Assembly (NCBI RefSeq): GCF_013702265.1
Contig: NZ_CP059348.1
Location: 2,976,001-3,040,000, forward strand
Reading direction: 5' to 3'
Source: Providencia rettgeri
Lineage (GTDB): Bacteria > Pseudomonadota > Gammaproteobacteria > Enterobacterales > Enterobacteriaceae
DNA: 64,000 nucleotides
Below, one piece after another: positions 59,603 through 64,000 of the stretch. Position 1 is the stretch's first letter. Every line of letters starts with the position of its first letter. The position numbers and the translations under genes were made by a program. The notes under the pieces are model-generated. The model saw only the letters and a list, made by a program, of their open reading frames with translations, had not been told where the DNA came from and did not search any database.

Positions 59603-59642
59603 AAAAAGGGCTCGCGCGGAATATTACCCCCGCGAAAGCCCT
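59603..59642 (-). terminator. Hairpin with T-run between the P19 and cupredoxin genes
   Basis: On the minus strand GGGCT and CGCGG pair with CCGCG and AGCCC around a short loop, followed by TTTTTCGC. It lies inside the operon, so it probably attenuates: P19 would be made in excess over the downstream membrane and peroxidase genes. Confidence 0.65.
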
Positions 59643-59660
59643 CAGCGCATCATTGAAAAA

Positions 59661-60218
59661 TTAGTAACTGCCTTTGCGACCTATGCCGGCATAGTCAAAG
59701 TCCCAAGAGACTTCAAACGGTTCGAACCAAGGAGCAACCCCGGTTTCTTTATCAATGTGGCGACCGAAAGCAGCTTGTTGATTGTGTGAAGGTGGGTAAA
59801 TTTTATAAGTAACGCGATATTTACCATTACCATCCAGTTTAATATTTTCACCGTAGTGAGGACCATCGCTCGCTACCATCGGCATAAAGGTGCCTGATTG
59901 AGTCTGTGGCTTATCGCCCAGCTTGGTGACGGCATACTCGACAGTTAAGTAAGGCATCCAATCGCCTTCTGCAAAGCCGTTCGGGTTATCTTCTACGGCG
60001 TGGATGTCGGCTTCTAAGTGAACGTCGGCTTTATCCGCTGGCAGGTGAGCCATCTTGTGATGACCTTCTTCGGTGTCCATGGTGATAGGCTGTAAATAAA
60101 CACCTTGAATTTCCATGCCGTTTTTAATGACTGGGTGACCGAGAGGATACTCTTGAGCAAAGGCGGATAGAGAGAATAAGGCTAAGCCCGAAACGGCTGC
60201 CTGATAAGCGAATTTCAT
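59661..60218 (-). CDS. P19-type periplasmic iron/copper-binding protein
   Basis: 185 residues. The signal peptide ends LSAFA, mature EYPLGHPV. Metal-site and family motifs are EEGHHKMAHLPADKAD, VHLEADIHA, FMPMVASDGPHYGEN and FGRHIDKETGVAPWF, matching Campylobacter P19 and Yersinia/E. coli FetP-type proteins. It should bind Fe and Cu in the periplasm and feed the FTR1 permease. First gene of the operon, directly behind the Fur box. Confidence 0.9.
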   Translation of the reverse strand: MKFAYQAAVSGLALFSLSAFAQEYPLGHPVIKNGMEIQGVYLQPITMDTEEGHHKMAHLPADKADVHLEADIHAVEDNPNGFAEGDWMPYLTVEYAVTKLGDKPQTQSGTFMPMVASDGPHYGENIKLDGNGKYRVTYKIYPPSHNQQAAFGRHIDKETGVAPWFEPFEVSWDFDYAGIGRKGSY

Positions 60219-60249
60219 TGTGACATCCTTACCTGAATGAAGTTAGAAG

Positions 60250-60268
60250 CATAATGATAATCATTACT
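60250..60268 (-). promoter_or_regulatory. Fur box upstream of the iron operon
   Basis: ATAATGATAATCATTA matches 16 contiguous bases of the 19-base Fur consensus, about 32 bases upstream of the P19 start. It indicates Fe(II)-Fur repression of the whole five-gene operon. Confidence 0.88.
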
Positions 60269-60484
60269 ATTAATCAAAAACAAGCAGAATGTTTTAGGCT
60301 TATATCCAATCCTTACTATGAATATATTTAAATTTAATATTAATCAAAGTGTTAATGCTTTCTTTTTTAGTGATAAAAAATAAGTATTAGAAAGGTGACT
60401 TGCTTCAGACACTGTAGTCGGTTTCACATGCTATAGTCGAAACGTTGATCGGTATTTATTAGGTATAAAATCGAGGTACTGGAG

Positions 60485-61414
60485 ATGCAAAAACGTTATT
60501 TGGATTGTTCCGCTTCTGAAATTGCAAAAATGAACAAGAAAAACTTACTAGAAGCGATTAAAGCCAGCGAAGGGCGATTACTGGTGAGTGAAACTATCGG
60601 GACTATTCAGCCCGTCTTGATGAACGTCACTAATGCGGAACTGGCAGCAAGCCAAGGCGCAGATATTTTGCTATTGAATGTTTTTGATGTGAATAATCCT
60701 GTGATGCAAGGTTTACCAGAAGGCATTGCACCCGATGACATTATCCGTACCTTAAAGCACTTAACAGGACGTGCGATTGGTGTGAATTTGGAACCAGTTC
60801 CTGCAGGGTTTAATAATCCCCATCAAGATAAACAGTGGAAAATTTCGGAAGGGCGTTTGGCCACTGTCAAAAATGCCTTGAAATTAAAACAGATGGGGGC
60901 AGATATTATTGTCCTGACAGGGAATCCGGGTAATGGTGTCACTAACCAAGAAATCAACCAAAGCCTCAAAGAACTCAAAGCGGTGGTGGGGGAAGATATC
61001 GTTCTTATTACGGGAAAAATGCATGCAGCGGGAGTCCTCAATGCGTCTGCTGAGCAGTTAATTACCGAAGAGGATATTCATTCCTTTATTAAGAGTGGTG
61101 CGGATATTATTTTATTGCCAGCACCGGGAACCGTTCCGGGAATATCCTCGGAATTTGTGCAGAAAATGGTGAGTTATTGCCATTCTCAGCGAGTGATGAC
61201 CATGACGGCGATTGGCACGTCCCAAGAAGGGGCTGATCTGCAAACCATCCGCCAGATTGCGTTAATGTGCAAAATGGCAGGAACAGATTTACATCATATT
61301 GGTGACTCAGGTTATAACGGCATTGCCTTGCCAGAGAATATTTTGAATTACAGTATTGTGATCCGCGGTGTTAGACATACCTATTCCCGCATTGCCCGCT
61401 CAATTAACCGCTAA
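60485..61414 (+). CDS. TIM-barrel-like protein of unknown function
   Basis: 309 residues, no signal peptide. The alternating strand and helix pattern, with GADILLLNVFDVNNP, IGVNLEPVPAG, GADIIVLTGNPGNG and GADIILLPAPGTVPG at regular spacing, looks like a (beta/alpha)8 barrel, possibly related to enzymes of the PEP-mutase or nucleotide-sugar type. SETIGTIQPVL near the start and GTSQEGAD near the end are striking. I do not recognise a characterised homologue. GAGG lies nine bases upstream of the ATG. It is monocistronic between the iron operon and a small convergent gene. Confidence 0.75.
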   Translation: MQKRYLDCSASEIAKMNKKNLLEAIKASEGRLLVSETIGTIQPVLMNVTNAELAASQGADILLLNVFDVNNPVMQGLPEGIAPDDIIRTLKHLTGRAIGVNLEPVPAGFNNPHQDKQWKISEGRLATVKNALKLKQMGADIIVLTGNPGNGVTNQEINQSLKELKAVVGEDIVLITGKMHAAGVLNASAEQLITEEDIHSFIKSGADIILLPAPGTVPGISSEFVQKMVSYCHSQRVMTMTAIGTSQEGADLQTIRQIALMCKMAGTDLHHIGDSGYNGIALPENILNYSIVIRGVRHTYSRIARSINR

Positions 61415-61544
61415 TCTTTGCTGTTTTTCTGAGTGAATCCCTGCGCTAGAAATGGCGCGGGAATTTCGCTCGAAATGTCATTTCTCATTTTTACAATTAG
61501 TAAATCAACAGCTTTCTATGATTGCATGACTATCACTGAAATGA

Positions 61545-61928
61545 TTAAAGTTCTTTTACAGGATAGGTTTTTTTTATATTTGAGCCATCACTGTACATTT
61601 CGGTGATACTGAGTTGATCATCTTTAACGTTATAAAATACCTTTTCATCTAATGGATCATCTCTCCAACGCCCGATACTATCTGGGTTGTTAGATGCCCA
61701 CATCACTTGATTACCTATTAGCTTGCACTTAATTGCCCACCGTGTTCCGTCAACAGGTCTGATGTAGTGTACATATGCAACTGCAGATTCAATTTTCTCT
61801 AATTGCATGATTTTATGATCACGACCAAACATTGCAGCGGAAGCTGCTTTACATACTTTTCCAACATCAGCTTCAAAGGCATAGAGTGATGAGCTAAAAA
61901 GTATGGATAGGAGCAGTAGTTTCTTCAT
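61545..61928 (-). CDS. Small secreted protein of unknown function
   Basis: 127 residues. A clear signal peptide (MKKLLLLSILFSSSLYA) is followed by a small domain with two cysteines (GKVCKAAS and AIKCKLIG) that may form a disulfide, and Trp-rich turns (WASNNPD, GRWRDD). It probably folds in the periplasm. I do not recognise a family. It is convergent with the TIM-barrel gene. Confidence 0.7.
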   Translation of the reverse strand: MKKLLLLSILFSSSLYAFEADVGKVCKAASAAMFGRDHKIMQLEKIESAVAYVHYIRPVDGTRWAIKCKLIGNQVMWASNNPDSIGRWRDDPLDEKVFYNVKDDQLSITEMYSDGSNIKKTYPVKEL

Positions 61929-62103
61929 TAGAAATATCTCATTATTAGTGTGTTAAATAATGTTATCGGCATCAATAGGATTAACTGCACAAGTAACCGT
62001 TTTGTCATTCCCACCGCCAAAAAATATACAATTCCCGCTATACTTCAGGTAAAATCCAGCCCATTTTTTAAAAAATATCTATAACACAATAAAGAAGTGA
62101 GCT

Positions 62104-63438
62104 ATGTCGCAAAATACGAATTCAGTGCCAAAGATTGGCTTTGTTTCGCTTGGCTGTCCAAAAAATCTCGTTGATTCAGAGCGTATCTTAACGGAGCTGC
62201 GTACTGATGGTTACCAAGTCGTTCCTAGCTATGACGATGCCGATCTGGTTATCGTGAACACCTGTGGCTTTATTGATAGTGCCGTTCAAGAATCGTTAGA
62301 AGCTATCGGCGAAGCGTTGAACGAAAATGGTAAAGTGATTGTGACAGGGTGCCTGGGCGCAAAAGAGAACCAAATCCGTGAAGTTCACCCGAAGGTATTA
62401 GAAATTACGGGCCCACATAGTTATGAACAAGTGTTAAATCACGTTCACCACTATGTGCCAAAACCAGAGCATGATCCGTTCTTTAGTTTAGTCCCAGAGC
62501 AAGGCGTAAAATTAACGCCAAAACATTACGCTTACTTAAAAATATCGGAAGGCTGTAACCACCGTTGCACTTTCTGCATCATTCCTTCAATGCGTGGTGA
62601 CTTAGATAGTCGTGCCATTGGCGATGTACTCAATGAAGCCAAACGTTTAGTGGAATCAGGTGTGAAAGAGTTACTGGTGATTTCTCAAGATACGTCTGCT
62701 TATGGTGTGGATGTTAAACACCGTACAGGGTTCTGGGATGGTCAGCCAGTAAAAACCAGCATGGTTGGATTATGTGAACAGCTAGCGTCTATGGGCGTTT
62801 GGGTTCGTCTGCATTACGTTTATCCATACCCACATGTTGATGATGTGATCCCATTAATGGCCGAAGGTAAAGTTCTGCCTTACTTGGATATTCCATTACA
62901 GCACGCCAGCCCGAAAATTTTAAAACTGATGAAACGCCCAGGCGCGGTAGAAAGAACGTTAGAGCGCATCAAACGCTGGCGTGAAATTTGCCCTGAACTA
63001 ACATTGCGTTCGACGTTTATTGTCGGTTTCCCAGGTGAAACAGAAGAAGATTTCCAGATGCTGTTGGATTTCTTACAAGAAGCGCGATTAGATAGAGTCG
63101 GTTGCTTTAAATACAGCCCAGTTGAAGGTGCAAAAGCGAATGAACTGGCTGATCAAGTCCCTGAAGAGATTAAAGAAGAACGTTATCATCGCTTTATGCA
63201 GCTTCAGCAAGAGATATCCACTCAGCGCTTACAAGAGAAAGTGGGTCGCGAGCTTTTAGTTATTATCGACGAGGTCGATGACGAAGGTGCTGTAGGCCGT
63301 AGTATGGCCGATGCACCAGAAATTGACGGCATGGTGTACCTCAATGGCGAGTTTGATGTGAAAGCAGGGGATATCGTTAAAGTGCTGATTGAGCATGCTG
63401 ATGAATATGACCTGTGGGGCACCGTTGTTAGTGAATAA
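62104..63438 (+). CDS. rimO: RimO, ribosomal protein S12 methylthiotransferase
   Basis: 444 residues. N-terminal UPF0004 domain with cluster cysteines C18 (SLGCPKN), C54 (NTCGF) and C83 (TGCLG). The radical SAM CX3CX2C motif is C151, C155 and C158 (CNHRCTFC). A C-terminal TRAM domain covers about 375-444. It adds a methylthio group to Asp88 of ribosomal protein S12. A terminator follows. Confidence 0.96.
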   Translation: MSQNTNSVPKIGFVSLGCPKNLVDSERILTELRTDGYQVVPSYDDADLVIVNTCGFIDSAVQESLEAIGEALNENGKVIVTGCLGAKENQIREVHPKVLEITGPHSYEQVLNHVHHYVPKPEHDPFFSLVPEQGVKLTPKHYAYLKISEGCNHRCTFCIIPSMRGDLDSRAIGDVLNEAKRLVESGVKELLVISQDTSAYGVDVKHRTGFWDGQPVKTSMVGLCEQLASMGVWVRLHYVYPYPHVDDVIPLMAEGKVLPYLDIPLQHASPKILKLMKRPGAVERTLERIKRWREICPELTLRSTFIVGFPGETEEDFQMLLDFLQEARLDRVGCFKYSPVEGAKANELADQVPEEIKEERYHRFMQLQQEISTQRLQEKVGRELLVIIDEVDDEGAVGRSMADAPEIDGMVYLNGEFDVKAGDIVKVLIEHADEYDLWGTVVSE

Positions 63439-63468
63439 AAAATAGGCTATTATCTGGCTCGAAATTTA

Positions 63469-63497
63469 GCCTGCGGATCACTTTCGCAGGCTTTTTT
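63469..63497 (+). terminator. Terminator after rimO
   Basis: GCCTGCG and CGCAGGC form a perfect seven-bp stem with a nine-base loop, followed by six Ts. Confidence 0.92.
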
Positions 63498-63655
63498 CGA
63501 TATAACCCACTGTTTTGGGTTTTTTCTATATTTCAAATACTTGATCTATATCATCCCGCCAAAATCTATCAAATCATAACTTGATCTAGGATATAAAACT
63601 TAACTGACAACTTGACATAATCAGAGAGAATACTTATCGAAGAATAAGGCTGATT

Positions 63656-64000
63656 ATGACTATTGATTTTACAATTCCCAAACTCGCACAGCTTACAGAA
63701 AAATCTTCATGCTCCATTAATCCGGAGTTATTGATACAACTGGCAAGTGAAGCCATCACAAGTGGCTTATCACCTATCCATGATTTTGACATTGAAGGAA
63801 TGTTGTTGGATAAATATGGTCAAACCTTATGGTCTAACCGTAAATCAGACAGCAGCACCATGTTACCATCTTGGATATTCTCTCAAATGCAGGTTACTTC
63901 GTTAGATGAGCAGCCGATTAACTCACAAGGACATACTTACTATTTCGCCCCTATTTATGATGAAACGCGCTTGCTAGCCACGTTGGTGTTACGTGGGGAG
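63656..64000 (+). CDS. Unidentified protein, 5' end only
   Basis: An open frame of 115 codons from the ATG at 63656 to the right edge, with AAGG nine bases before the ATG. The start is MTIDFTIPKLAQLTEK. The segment FDIEGMLLDKYGQTLWSN and later YYFAPIYDETRLLATLVLRG look like a PAS- or GAF-type sensory fold, which often heads sigma-54 activators or other regulators. No catalytic or DNA-binding motif is inside the window, so this is only a suggestion. Confidence 0.6.
   Translation, partial: MTIDFTIPKLAQLTEKSSCSINPELLIQLASEAITSGLSPIHDFDIEGMLLDKYGQTLWSNRKSDSSTMLPSWIFSQMQVTSLDEQPINSQGHTYYFAPIYDETRLLATLVLRGE

Overview
The window looks like a chromosomal segment of a low-GC enterobacterium of the Morganellaceae, most likely Providencia. 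This rests on protein resemblance recalled from memory, on E. coli-like housekeeping gene order (cysJIH, cysDNC, ftsB-ispD-ispF-truD-surE-pcm-nlpD-rpoS, mutS) and on AT-rich intergenic DNA. The genus is an inference; no database was searched. No rRNA, tRNA, CRISPR array, prophage or recognisable defence system was seen.

Layout. 1-4.4 kb: 3' part of yegD, then a three-gene Fe(III)-type ABC importer on the minus strand. 4.8-11.5 kb: a complete type 1 fimbrial operon, fimAICDFGH, read leftward. Its 5' end has been invaded by IS5-family DNA, so fimA now starts inside insertion-sequence (IS) sequence and no fim switch or fimB/fimE is visible. 11.5-12.8 kb: one full IS5-like element plus an older IS end. 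To its right lies the truncated 3' end of a gene ahead of a methionine gamma-lyase gene. 14.3-17 kb: proY-type permease, queE and queD. 17.2-26.3 kb: assimilatory sulfate reduction, cysJIH, cysG and cysDNC. 26.4-36.1 kb: ftsB, ispD, ispF, truD, surE, pcm, nlpD, rpoS, then miaE and mutS on the other strand. 36.5-37.5 kb: rlmF, clearly more GC-rich than its neighbours.

37.6-49.8 kb is the metabolic accessory part. It holds two paralogous ThDP-dependent 2-keto-acid decarboxylases, a divergent LysR regulator, a small DUF1471 protein, a DedA protein, and a gltS-lysR-dadA-ridA group. A third ThDP enzyme resembles benzoylformate decarboxylase. DadA (amino acid to imine), RidA (imine to keto acid) and the decarboxylases (keto acid to aldehyde) could form one route, but this is inferred from co-location. 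49.9-54.2 kb: purine salvage (permease, adenine deaminase, LysR regulator) with a near-consensus PurR operator. 54.3-56.1 kb: an unrecognised lipoprotein and an exported von Willebrand A protein.

56.2-60.3 kb: a five-gene iron operon (P19, cupredoxin, FTR1 permease, M75 protein, DyP peroxidase) behind a strong Fur box. It mixes parts of the EfeUOB and P19/FTR1 systems. 60.5-64 kb: an unknown TIM-barrel-like protein, a small secreted protein, rimO, and the 5' end of an unidentified gene that runs off the window.

Most of the window is conserved core genome. The parts that deserve a second look are the IS-rewritten fimA start, the altered FimH mannose pocket, the decarboxylase/DadA/RidA neighbourhood, the split-domain iron operon and the exported vWA protein. 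I found no convincing wholly new system.
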